Assembly: GCA_035578155.1 (NCBI GenBank)
Contig: JAPWDM010000005.1
Span: 13,110,832 to 13,174,831, forward strand
Length of the DNA: 64,000 nucleotides
Direction of reading: 5' to 3'
DNA from: Brachynemurus nebulosus
Lineage: Eukaryota > Arthropoda > Insecta > Neuroptera > Myrmeleontidae
The notes beneath the pieces were generated by a model that had not been told where the DNA came from, ran no database searches, and saw only the letters and a program-made list of their open reading frames with translations. A program made the translations under genes and the position numbers. This document shows, piece by piece, positions 12,601 through 22,800 of this stretch. Within the stretch, counting starts at the first letter, position 1, and each line of letters starts with the position of its first letter.

Positions 12601-15600
12601 TGCTGTTACGAAAAATGGTGCATCGTTCCCGAAATCACCCTAGAAGTTTTCACTCCAAAAAATTAATTTTTACTCCAAGTATACCTAAAGACATTAAGAC
12701 CCGATTCAGATCAGCTCTTTGATAAACCCAACAACGATACTTGGAAAATGCATCCAATTCGTCGTACGTTATCAGATACGATTTCAAATTTTCTTTCCAA
12801 TACCCAATACATTTCATTTTATAATCCGGATCGCTGTATATATCGACCGGTCGTCCTAAATGATCCACCGATAGACAATACGTTTCATCGATATGTATCT
12901 CCTTTTGATCGGCATCGCACACAGAAAAATCCGATATATTCTCCTTACAGTAAAGTGTCGGTCGAGGACTTAACGTAACACCGCCAAGAATACGTGTTTC
13001 AAACGGTACGTCGCCACGTTGCGTGAAATTAAATTTACCGGCCACTGGACAACGAACTGCTGACGGATTTTTCGCCAAGAACAAATCGTACTTCCATCTC
13101 TCCTTGTTTGGAAATTGTACCCACGAACATACCGTGTGAAAATCGTCCTTAATCACGGCTATTCCTTTACGATATCGAATAATATTATGATGCTGTGGTA
13201 CAAAATCAAAACACACAAAATCTTTTTGACAACCGTCCACAGTTAATCTTGCCATCATGTATCTTGAATCTCGTTGTTCGCGACAAATGTAAATTGTGCG
13301 ACGATATCGCCCCTCGTCGGGATACCACGTTTCAATTATATGCGTTTCATTGATCACCACGTCCGCATCGATATTAGCCGTGTTAATCCAACTTCCCGAG
13401 AAATTTCTCGGTAATCTACATCCCGGTTCAACAATCTCCGATTTCACCGGTGTGATACGCATTCTCTCCGGACTCTTTTCAACAGTTTTCAGTGTATTAC
13501 ACTCGGCCGTGATGGAAACACCAATGTATAGATCATCGTCACGATTTTTCAGGAAACATCGATATTTTTCGTCTTTCCGAGATTCTTTCGTATTTGCAAC
13601 GGCGAAATAATGATTTTTGTCAACGAACCAATCGCCTAGACAACTGTATTCAACGGTTCCGTCGAATGTTCCGGTCATGCCGGGACATTTTTTATAGGTG
13701 ATATTGAATTTTTGATTGGTTATTAAAAATTGCGTACCAGCCGTTTGACATGAACGAATTTGCGCATCTGGATGTCGACATTCGCCAGTGAAACGAAAAC
13801 GATTCTAAAAACATAAAAATTGAATTATAAACTTAAAGGTAGTTTTTTCTGGGTGAAACTTTTTTTATCTATATAATATATTGCTGGAAAAATAAATTTT
13901 TGTTCGTCTAACGAAAATTTGTTGCCTAACAATTTAACGAGAAGAACTGTCAACTAACAAAAACACTCCAGCTTCACTGTTGTGTTCTTGGTTAACAGTT
14001 CTTCGAATTAAATTGCTTTTAAGCAACAAATTTGAGTTCAAATTGATCCAGAAAAAATATAAAACTCGAGTAAGACAATTTAACGAATAAAATTTAGTAT
14101 AATTGAGTCGCTGAGTTTCAAAACTATCTAACTGACGATTTTTTCAAAATTGAGTTAGATACGGTTTATTATTCAGGAGGATAAACTGCACCAAAAAATA
14201 CCAACTAGACGGTGCAAGGTCAGCTTTTTCCCCTTTAATGACAAAAATACGAAACTGTTTCAGAAGTAACTAATTGCAATGTTTTCCAACTGAAAAAATA
14301 TGGCGTTGCAAGCAACACAAACCAGTTGCAAAACTATCTAATTACTTATGTATAAATGGCGTCATTGGAAAAACCAGGAACAAAAATAGCTAGTTAGGTA
14401 GTCAATATGTAGCACTGCAAGGTTTGCAGAAGATCAAATAATTGTATGTAATAATTTTATTACTCTCTCTAAGAAAATATTTACTATTGGAATAACTAGA
14501 AAAAAATACAAAGAAATTTGTAGAATTGTCAAATATAACAGGCTGCGAATGTGTGCAGAATAAAATTGTGTGAAACATCGTGGTTTTGATTTGAATTTTA
14601 CTGTTAAATTATAGTAAAGAGACTTGTTTTATAGGAGAATATTCTACTAAATTATAAGAAAATATCTTAGTCTTCATAAGTTATAATAAAAACAACGTTG
14701 TACGATATAAATAGATAGATTTGTACGAATGTTGTTTTATTTAAAACTTATTGAAAGAATAATAAACTGTTGCAAAAGTGTCTAATTGTTAGTGTTACTG
14801 CTGCAAAAGTGTCTAATTGTTAGTGCTACTGCTGCAAAAGTAGCTAATTACAAAGTCAACCGTTTCAAAACTATCTAATTAAAGCAAACTGCTGCAAAAG
14901 TAGTTAATTGTAATTTTTAATCGTTATTTACTAATTATTGATGAGTGGTATCGTTGTTATTATTTCTTTATAAGAACTGTATGATTTTTCCTAAAAAATT
15001 AATGGTAAAAACCACATCAAAATTATGATTATAAGTGAGAAAACAGTTTTTTGTGTTTCCTGAACATTTTTAGTTGTGTCAATTAGATGGTTTTGAAACT
15101 CATCGACTCAATAAATTTATATCACTTAATACAGCCGACTCTCGTTAATTCAAAACTCGAGGGACTCTTAGAATATTACGAATTGTCGAGTGTTTGAAAT
15201 ATCAAATGGTTCGACAATACGAAAAACAAAGGCTGGTGTACTACGATGATATGTACAAGTTTGAACTTGTCTCAAAATGTACTTACAATTTTTCTGTCTC
15301 TTTCTCTCTGCAACTTTGAATTGTCGAGTGTTTGACGCCGATGAATTCGAATTAACGCGTCGTTTTGTTACGTAGCAATGATTTTTTTCGTTCGAATTAC
15401 CAAGTGCATAAAAATGTACTGATTTAGTTCGAAATATAAAGAGATTTTGTAGGGAACTCATGATAACTTTGAATGATAGAGAGGTTCGAATTATCGCAGG
15501 TTTTAATTAACGAGAGTCGACTGTATTTTGTTACTATTGTTTTAAAATCAATTAAATTTATCAATAAAAACTTTTGCTTAATTTTTATCGTATTTACCTA

Positions 15601-17846
15601 CCATGAAATTACCAATTAAATGTTTATATCATTTTTCTTCGCTGTAAAAATTGGCCCAAACTTTTTTCCACGGTAAAAGTTATACATATAATTATATTTG
15701 TATGGAACGTAATACACTTAGATTGTGTATTAAGAGCTACAAGCACAAGAGCTATCAAATTTCTAACTATTGGGATCTGTCGAATGGCGGTATGATATCT
15801 AGTATTGAAAAATCAGACTATTTTTAAAGTTCATTTGCTGAAATGTCATTTATGAGCTGAATTTTGAAGATCTGAAAATACATACAATGGGGAATTTGAC
15901 TAATTTTGGGAAACTATTTTAAAATACGCATATTTATGTATTATACATGTATATAATTTTAATTTTTAAAAATAATGCCGAAAATCGTTAGAAAAAATTA
16001 ATTTAATATGTATTTGTTCTCAAAATTTGCGCGAAAACGTTCATTAGCTTCAATTACATCACATTCTCTAGATAGCAAGAGGTGTCATGTAACTAAGAAA
16101 AAAAACTGTTAATTTTTCTTATAACTAGGAAAAAAAATTGTTGATTTTTAAAAAAATTAATTAAATTCAAATTAGTTTCCATAGTTATGTTTGCTAATCG
16201 GAATTTACGTAGCGACCCTAGTGGCGACAGTGTTGAAATATAAGAGAAAGTAACGTCAGAGCCCATTTCTGCTGACGTAATTTATAGCTGAAAAATATTA
16301 ATTTTTTTAAAATTAAATAAAGATAGTTAGGATGAATTAACATAATAAATTGCTGTCTTTTATTATCAATTTTTATTAAAACTTGATTTTATTGTTTTTC
16401 TTTGATACTGTCAAATACCCCATTTCAGTTAAATTTAACCATGCTTCATCACTTTGAATTTAAATAATTTCCGTTTTCTTGGCTTTATCTCTTTCATTAT
16501 TGCATTTACGTAAATTCTAAATTTGCAGTTTGTTTTTAGAAAAGAATAGAAGATTGATTTGTTTCGAATATAAAAAGTATTTAATTTTTTAACGATAACT
16601 CATGATCAATTGTATCTGAAATGAGGTATAATATTTAATTTATTTCTAATGTATTTTACGAAAACTGTGAACAGAAAATGCCGGAACCAATCAGCATTCA
16701 GGACACATGTCACAACTCTATTTATTATATAGGGACTCTATTTTTAAGTGTCAATATCTGCCATCTGATGGCGAATGAAGAAAACTACTGCCAGTAGGTT
16801 CAATATTAAACCGCATCTTCATTTGTTTTCCTAATACTCTAAATTGTAATATTCATTAACTCATTCACCCATTTTTTCACATTTTTTCAAATGTAAAATT
16901 TTCTCCCCTTCAACAAAATCCCTTTGCTTCGGACTTATGTCAACCCAAATACAAACAGTTCTAATATTTATCATTTTTTCTTAATATAACACTAATTACT
17001 ATATGCAAAACGAATGTTAATGCACTTTTTCGTCGACCATTTTTCTTAACCTCCGCCTATTTAACAAATCCCAATAGCAATCGGTTACTCCCCATTAGTA
17101 GCCACAATTTACTAATTAGATCAATAATTTGATCATAGTAAAAAATGACAACTCAATATTCTAGCACAATATCTACCTTTTCATTAACATTCTAAAACTT
17201 TTTTTCAAAAATCTACTTATTTCTATTAACTATACCTGATAAGCAAAATTCCAAACTCCTTCCAAAGATGATCTACAATTTACTGGAACGTAATTTTCAG
17301 AGAATAATGTAACTAACTGCTCTGGTAAACTCTGACAAATTCGTTCGATAGTCGGTTCCATATCAAGAGGCAAATTAATACACTCAGCTGCAGGAAAAAA
17401 AAATCAAAAAAGTTAAGTCAACATGATATACCAATTTTAAATATTTTATCGAGGTAAAATGACCTACTTTCTAATTTTTCGATAACGTTCACCGTCCTCA
17501 CTAAAAATTTCACACATGTGTAACACTGATCGACAGCATGTTTAAAAACCATTGTATAATTGACATGGTAATCCTCTTTGATAAGTACACAAGTTCCTCT
17601 GCCCGTCATGTGATCTGCATTTAATTCCGTCAAAGTATTTCGTCCATTTTCCCATGAAAACCATGATCCCCGAATAATTAAAGGGACACTGCAGTTCCCT
17701 TCAGCTGCCGAGGAGGAATGTACTAAAAAGATGAAAAATTCAGTGTAAAAAGTGAAATATATTATTATTATATTATTTCTATTACCGTAAAATACACTTA
17801 ACACTAAAATAGATAAAAAATAGTTTAAAAATTTTATTGAACACAT
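9611..17846 (-). CDS. Secreted Cys-rich, probably GPI-anchored insect protein (618 aa, six exons)
   Basis: Coding exons on the minus strand: 17846-17786, 17722-17468, 17387-17236, 13804-12685, 9940-9842, 9780-9611. All junctions are GT/AG, the phases agree (1,1,0,1,1), and the sum is 1857 nt ending in TAA. The first ~22 residues (MCSIKFLNYFLSILVLSVFY) form a signal peptide. The mature part has repeated Cys-rich modules opening with similar motifs: CSVPLIIRGSWFSW (~residue 32), CRSSLEGVWNF (~143), CRLPRNFSGSWIN (~285) and CPVAGKFNF (~408). The last ~18 residues are hydrophobic after a small-residue stretch, like a GPI signal. This resembles uncharacterised insect proteins assigned to Pfam DUF7042-DUF7045; that label is recalled, not checked. 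N-glycosylation sequons fit an extracellular protein. The introns hold many transposons. The upstream neighbour at 19824 is divergently transcribed. Function unknown. Confidence 0.85.
10085..10315 (+). mobile_element. RTE/CR1-like LINE or SINE 3' tail
   Basis: The phrase ATCCGGGGCTTCGCCCGCG, a later GCGGTTGAGGCATGAATGAG and a CACTTTCGTATTTATTAG end match the layout of retroposon 3' tails common in insect genomes (recalled). The fragment has no coding capacity and lies in the last long intron of the surrounding minus-strand gene. Confidence 0.6.
11205..11420. repeat. Dispersed repeat, copy A (partner at 32825-33620)
   Basis: Shares long stretches with 32825-32994 plus 33555-33620, including GGTCAAACCATTAATTTAAT and ATACTCAGTGAT. 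The partner copy is split by a MITE (32995-33554), so this copy shows the uninterrupted sequence. Its right end is cut by the Tc1-type element beginning at 11422. Confidence 0.65.
11422..12520. mobile_element. Tc1/mariner-type MITE, family copy 1 (1099 bp)
   Basis: The left end is GAGTCCCTATAATAAATAGA; the inverted right end is slightly decayed at the tip (GGAAATC instead of GGGACTC). TA flanks both ends (11420-11421 and 12521-12522). The same ends occur at 30431-31142, and one end at 16738. It carries a second inverted-repeat element inside (11586-12417). It lies in an intron of the minus-strand gene; no transposase frame was found. Confidence 0.75.
11586..12417. mobile_element. Nested MITE with GGTACTTGACTG ends
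   Basis: GGTACTTGACTG at 11586-11597 is mirrored by CAGTCAAGTATC at 12406-12417. Related ends occur at 27133 and 27582. It is nested in the Tc1-type element, which explains why that copy is longer than the 712-bp copy at 30431. Confidence 0.5.
14103..15111. mobile_element. ~1-kb inverted-repeat element with an internal motif array
   Basis: The end TTGAGTCGCTGAGTTTCAAA is mirrored at 15083-15111 with few differences, and TAA flanks both sides. Inside, a motif close to GCAAAAGTGTCTAATTG recurs many times in degenerate form. Three near-perfect copies at about 31-bp spacing lie at 14768-14850, with more at about 14320, 14870 and 14895. Such arrays may be transposase-binding sites (inference). 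No open frame of note. Confidence 0.65.
15132..15523. mobile_element. pogo/Tigger-type MITE, copy 1 (392 bp)
   Basis: Ends CAGCCGACTCTCGTTAATTC and the mirrored AATTAACGAGAGTCGACTG, with TA on both sides. A second copy of the same family lies at 51051-51406 in the same orientation, and the two interiors align along most of their length. The minus-strand open frame inside (15168-15461) is not a transposase. Confidence 0.8.
16430..16632. repeat. Solo arm of the foldback family at 52577-53062
   Basis: About 200 bp starting CATTTCAGTTAAATTTAACC matches 52855-53062 closely in the same orientation, and the inverted arm at 52577-52754. Here only one arm is present. It adjoins the Tc1-type end at 16640-16738. 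Confidence 0.7.
16640..16738. mobile_element. Truncated Tc1-type element, family copy 3 (one end)
   Basis: The end ATAGGGACTC at 16729-16738, followed by TA, and ~90 bp of internal sequence (AGAAAATGCCGGAACCAATC) match the left end of the copy at 30431-31142 in inverted orientation. The opposite end was not found. Confidence 0.65.
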
Positions 17847-18140
17847 TTTTTATATTTAAAAATATTTATAAAAACATTGTGAAAATGCCAACACCCGATA
17901 CCACCACTCCTTAAAATAAGTCAAAATATGAATGATATGAGTCACACAACGATCACATAATTAAATAAAATTTTTAATCATATCTTTAATGAATTAGTGT
18001 ATTTTATTTCAATTATAATTAAATATATGTAATGTAAATTTTAAAGGCACAAAATTTTAATTTTATTGTTTACGTTTATAAAAAAAATTAGGGAATTTAA
18101 AATTCTATAAAAATAAATGCCTTTATTGCCCTGATGTATA
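17847..18140. promoter_or_regulatory. Upstream region of the 618-aa minus-strand gene
   Basis: AT-rich sequence between the start codon at 17846 and the first transposon (18141). The promoter of the minus-strand gene, and possibly part of a control region shared with the divergent plus-strand gene at 19824, should lie between 17847 and 19823. No defined core-promoter motif could be singled out. Confidence 0.3.
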
Positions 18141-18647
18141 GACCCGTCCACACTGGTCACACGGCTCAAGCTTTACCACCGACTTACTTGCGCAAACCAG
18201 GTTTGTACAAGTAAACATGTACGTATGGACGGGAAAATACGTACATGTTTACTTGCACAAACCTGGTTTGGGCAAGTAAGTCGGTCGCATAGAACACTAG
18301 AAGCCAACTAACATAAAAAAAGTGAAATTCGCTTGGAGTCATTTGTAAGCCAGTCACAGCTTAAGGCATTAGTCCGTCAGTAGTCGTCGTCGAGTCAACA
18401 CACCATTATATTAACAATATACCCATTGTTAGTTGAGCACGTTGAACAGCTCTCTCTGGTAATACGTGTGATGTGATTGTATGCGTGTATACACATACTA
18501 CTACAAAAAACCAAACTAATACACTGCAAACAGTGTGTATGTACACAAACAGACTACGTCACAAACTCATTACAAGTGGAACAGAGGCAAAGCCAATCTA
18601 GTTTGTCCCCTTGGTCGGTCGTAAAGCTTGAGCGTGTGGACGGACCC
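18141..18647. mobile_element. MITE with GGGTCCGTCCACAC ends, containing a perfect-looking hairpin
   Basis: The left end (slightly decayed GACCCGTCCACAC) and right end (GTGTGGACGGACCC) are flanked by TA. Just inside, 18180-18226 and about 18237-18283 form a ~47-bp palindrome around a 10-bp spacer; it includes the subterminal motif GCGCAAACCAGGTTTG in both orientations. The same family occurs at 32995-33554, and a single end at 19160-19207. Confidence 0.7.
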
Positions 18648-18689
18648 TAATATTTTGAAAAGTGAAGATAGCAACGATAACAGGTGGTA

Positions 18690-18890
18690 AAATAAGCGTC
18701 ATGGACATAGTACATAGACCATATACAAGGAAAGCTAACTCAAACGGAAGAATTGACAAAATTGGTCAGGAAAATGGCAGTTATTAGGTTTTACGTTTTT
18801 TACCACTCGTGGCGTTAATATTCCTCATCAACTGATGTGAGGATAGCGAATATAGTAAGAAAAATAGTGGAAAAATAAAATAGAATGTAA
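18690..18890 (+). repeat. Dispersed repeat (second copy at 22580-22740)
   Basis: About 160-200 bp shares phrases such as GAATTGACAAAATTGGTCA, TTTACCACTCGTGGCGTTAA and GATAGCGAATATAGTAA with 22580-22740 in the same orientation. No terminal structure was resolved. Confidence 0.6.
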
Positions 18891-19159
18891 ATAGACTTGA
18901 AATATCGAGTTAGCGTAATATGGATATTCTTAACCCCAATTTTTGACAATTTAGAAATGATATCAAAAATCTTATAAAATTGTTTTTTAAATAAATACGA
19001 AGAATTTATTCAGCTTAATTTTGAATCAATAATATCAAAATGGGTAGGGTGTGTGGTGTTAAAAATTGTCCTAGTGGCAGTATAATTGATATAAAGTGAC
19101 TCAAGGAATTAAATTTGAAAAATCCTGCATTTTTCAAGTACCCAGTTCAAGTTCCCTTG

Positions 19160-19207
19160 GTTTGCGCAAGTAAGTCGGTGGTAAAGCTTGAGCGTGTGGA
19201 CGGACTC
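19160..19207 (-). mobile_element. Solo end of the GGGTCCGTCCACAC MITE family
   Basis: Reads GTTTGCGCAAGTAAGTCGGT followed by GGTAAAGCTTGAGCGTGTGG and ACGGACTC, then TA. It matches the right ends of the copies at 18141-18647 and 32995-33554. The matching left end for this copy is probably the one at 18141, making a composite or a truncated second insertion. Confidence 0.6.
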
Positions 19208-19823
19208 TAATATTCAAACTACCGCTTTGACACATAAGGAACACTAATGCCCTCTTATTTTTAAACACTTTTTTTGAATGCATTGAGTTTGACACCTTCT
19301 TTAGTTACCATGTACAGAAATGTCAGACCTCCAATATTTCTATTCCATGGTATGATTATTTTCTAATTTCATAAGTAATCATAGTGATATTGAAAATTTG
19401 AAAGTAACTGATCCTATGTAGTTTTCATATCGCTGCTGTCAATTTTTATTTTTAAGTTACCCATGTTTTATAAGAAAAAGCGGTAAACGTAAATATAAAA
19501 CTAAAGTCTTTAAAAAAAATTGTATTTTAATAAAAATTTCCTTAATTTATATTTTTAATCTAATTTATAAAGAATAACAATTATTTGGAATTTTGATTTT
19601 CTTTTTTTAGAAGTGGGTTTTTTTACCTTTTAAGTATAAAAGATAACTTTAGATTTCGTTATCTTAAAAATAATGCTAACTATTAGATAAAACAGCCCGA
19701 TTATTTTAAAAATATGCCAGCAATTGGATAAATAGCATTAAGTACATGCTGTTATTTTCTTGTTAGTCTAACTCTAGTCAACATTATTTTGTAAACTTTA
19801 TATACCATTTTAATACATTAATC

Positions 19824-22800
19824 ATGGTAAGTGGAAATAATCTTTTGATATTGAACATAAAATTTCTCAATCTAATTTTTTCATTTTAGAAATTAATATT
19901 TGTCGTACTTATTTTCTGTATATCAAACGTTTATTTACAACGATCCGGTTGGGTCAATTTGGACGACTCAACGCGACATGTCCGTGGCTCGTTATCGTCA
20001 TTCAATCAGAAAGTAGCACAAGAAGAAAATGAAAGTAACGATAACACTTATAATAATAACAAAAAATATACTCGTTCACCGGAGGAATTGAAGCCCATAC
20101 TCGAAAACAGGGGCTACAGCAAGGAAGATGTTAATCTAATTATATCGTACTATAGACGTTTAGTTAATATTATTACAAATTCAATTCAATTGAACAAGCA
20201 GGACGATGTATCGACGTTTGAAGAAAATTTGTTAAGATTGATAACAACAGTATCGCCAGAACAATTGGCAATTTTGGAAAATTTCGGTAAAATCATACTT
20301 TGATTTTTAAGTATAAGCAAACACGGTGAACTCCGGTTAATTTAAATATTTTTTGGATAATGTGAATAATTTTTGGCGCTTATATAAACATAGAAAACCG
20401 CTTGTGTAAAATAAGATTAATAAGTTTAGGTTTATTGAGTAACAAGATAAATTTAATTAGCAAAAAATTTGATTTTAGCAGGTTCAGTGTAGTGATGTCG
20501 GATAATTAATTAATCAATTAGTCGGTTTAGTCGATTCATTTTGTTTACATTTAGTCATATTTTAGTCGACTATTTTACCTTCGATTAAATGATTAATTTT
20601 TTTTAAATGACTGAAAAAACGACTAATTTAACAATTTTTCTATATGATTTTTCACTTTTATGTGATTTATATATTGTGATATTTCATATCTTTCTTTTCC
20701 TTAAAAGAAAAATATTAAAAATCCGTAATTAAATTCAAAAGAAAACCTCGTTTTTGAAAAAGTTACGTAGGTTACCTTACCATGAATTCGACTAAGAATT
20801 TAGTCGATTAGTCGACTACTCTGTGCTCGATATTTTCGACTAATGACTAATTTTATTTGAAAAACAATTTTAGTCGATTAATCGATTAACTGCTTTTCGG
20901 TCTGACATCACTAGTTCAGTGATACTTTTTTAATCTGCGACGTCGTTCGCGCGGGTTGTCAGTACAGAATCAACTTTTTTATTGAAGGATGCTTCATAGC
21001 ATTCGTAATACTCCTGTATTACGAATTTAATTATTGACTTTTAAAATTTTTCTTTTAAGAAAAGAAAAATATGAAATATGACATTAGTTAGTCACATAAA
21101 AGTGAAAAATCATACAAATTGAGAAATATTTAGTTTTTATTTTTTTAGGTCCAATAAATAATATAGAAAAATTGTTCTTACAATTAGTCATTTAAAAAAA
21201 TTTAATCATTTTAGTCATTTAATCGAGAATAAAATAGTCGACTAAAAAATGACTAAAATGTAAACAAAATTAGTCGACTAAACCGATTAATCGATTAACT
21301 ATCCGACATCATTTCTGCAAACTAGTGATGTCGGATGATTAATCGATTAAACGGTTTAGTCGACTAATTTTGTTTACTTTTAGTCAATTATTTTATCTTC
21401 GACTAAATGATTAAAATTATTAACTTTTTTTAATGACTAAATAAAAATGACTAATTTAATAATTTTTCTGTACTATTTATAAGACTCCAAAAAATGAAGA
21501 CTAAAAAATTATCTGTTTGTATAATTTTTCACTTTTATATAAAAGTCAATAATTCAATTCAAAAGAAAACATCGTTTTTTAAAGAGTTACATCGGTTACC
21601 CTATTCATGAATTCGACTAAAAATTTAGTCGATTAATTGACTGTTATATGCTCTATATTTTAGACTAACGACTAACTTTGTTTGAAAAAGAACTTTAGTC
21701 GATTAATTGACTAACTGTTCCTCGGCTCGACATCACTACTGCAAACTGTTTCCAAGCGTGTACTTTCATGAATGTACATTTATTATATTGTGTTGCTTTA
21801 TTTGCAGGTAAAAACAACGAATATAATGCACAATCGTTACGGGAAGTCGACTCCGTGTTACAAGATATTCTTATGGCAGCACAAAAGCGATCGGTTAAGG
21901 AGATTGTGTTCGATTGGTCTTACTTTATTGTATCTATGGTTTCTTCGACGCAAAATTTAATCGCAATTTCGGTTTTAATACTTCTTTACATGACTTACTC
22001 ATTGATTTATAACAATTTTTCTATCGTCCGAGCAATGAGTCTGTTTATGTTCTTTACGTTTATACTTGGTTTTGCATGGACCTGGTACAATTTAATTGAG
22101 GTATTGCATTTTGAACAATTTATTTTTTGGTGTTGAATACAACAAGATTTCAGGGGATGTTCAAAATTAGGACGATATTTATAATTTAAATTAATGATTT
22201 TAAGCAAATCTACATGTAAAGTATGAGAATAATTTTCTTTGTCACTTTTCACTAGAAAACCGATTCTTCGGTAACTAGCTAGCTTTCGAGTAGTTAATTC
22301 ATCTTTAGGTCTAATAGAATTGAAATGATGATCATAATTTTCAGCTCTGAAGCTCAATTAGAATTTTGTAGTTACAAAGATTGACATTAACGTTTATTTT
22401 CAAATTGTGACGTCATTACAGTGAACCTTTTTCGCACCATTTGAACAGTTATTTTTTGACGATTTTTACATTTGTCAAAAACGTAAAATAAATAATATGA
22501 AAAAACAAAGCAATTAAAAAAGTTGCTCAATTTCAGGCAAATACCATATTGAACATCTCTAGAATGGAGTATTATAAGATGGAGATCTTACTTATATGGG
22601 AGGAATTGACAAAACTGGTCACGAAAATGGCACATATAAGGCTTTCTTTTTTTACCACTCGTGGCGTTAATAATCTCAAAATACTGATGTGAATATAGCG
22701 AATATAGTAACATAAAACGGATAAAACAGAATGTAAATACAGTACTTATTCTCAAATGGAAACACGTCGGGACTGGGGAAGTGAGTGTTTCCATTTGAGA

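Noticed and set aside
12748..13610. Plus-strand frames over the main exon of the 618-aa gene
   Set aside because: Antisense shadows; the minus strand carries the continuous exon with flanking splice sites.
15168..15461. 97-residue frame in the pogo-type MITE
   Set aside because: The second copy of the element (51051-51406) does not keep the same frame, so it is not a transposase.
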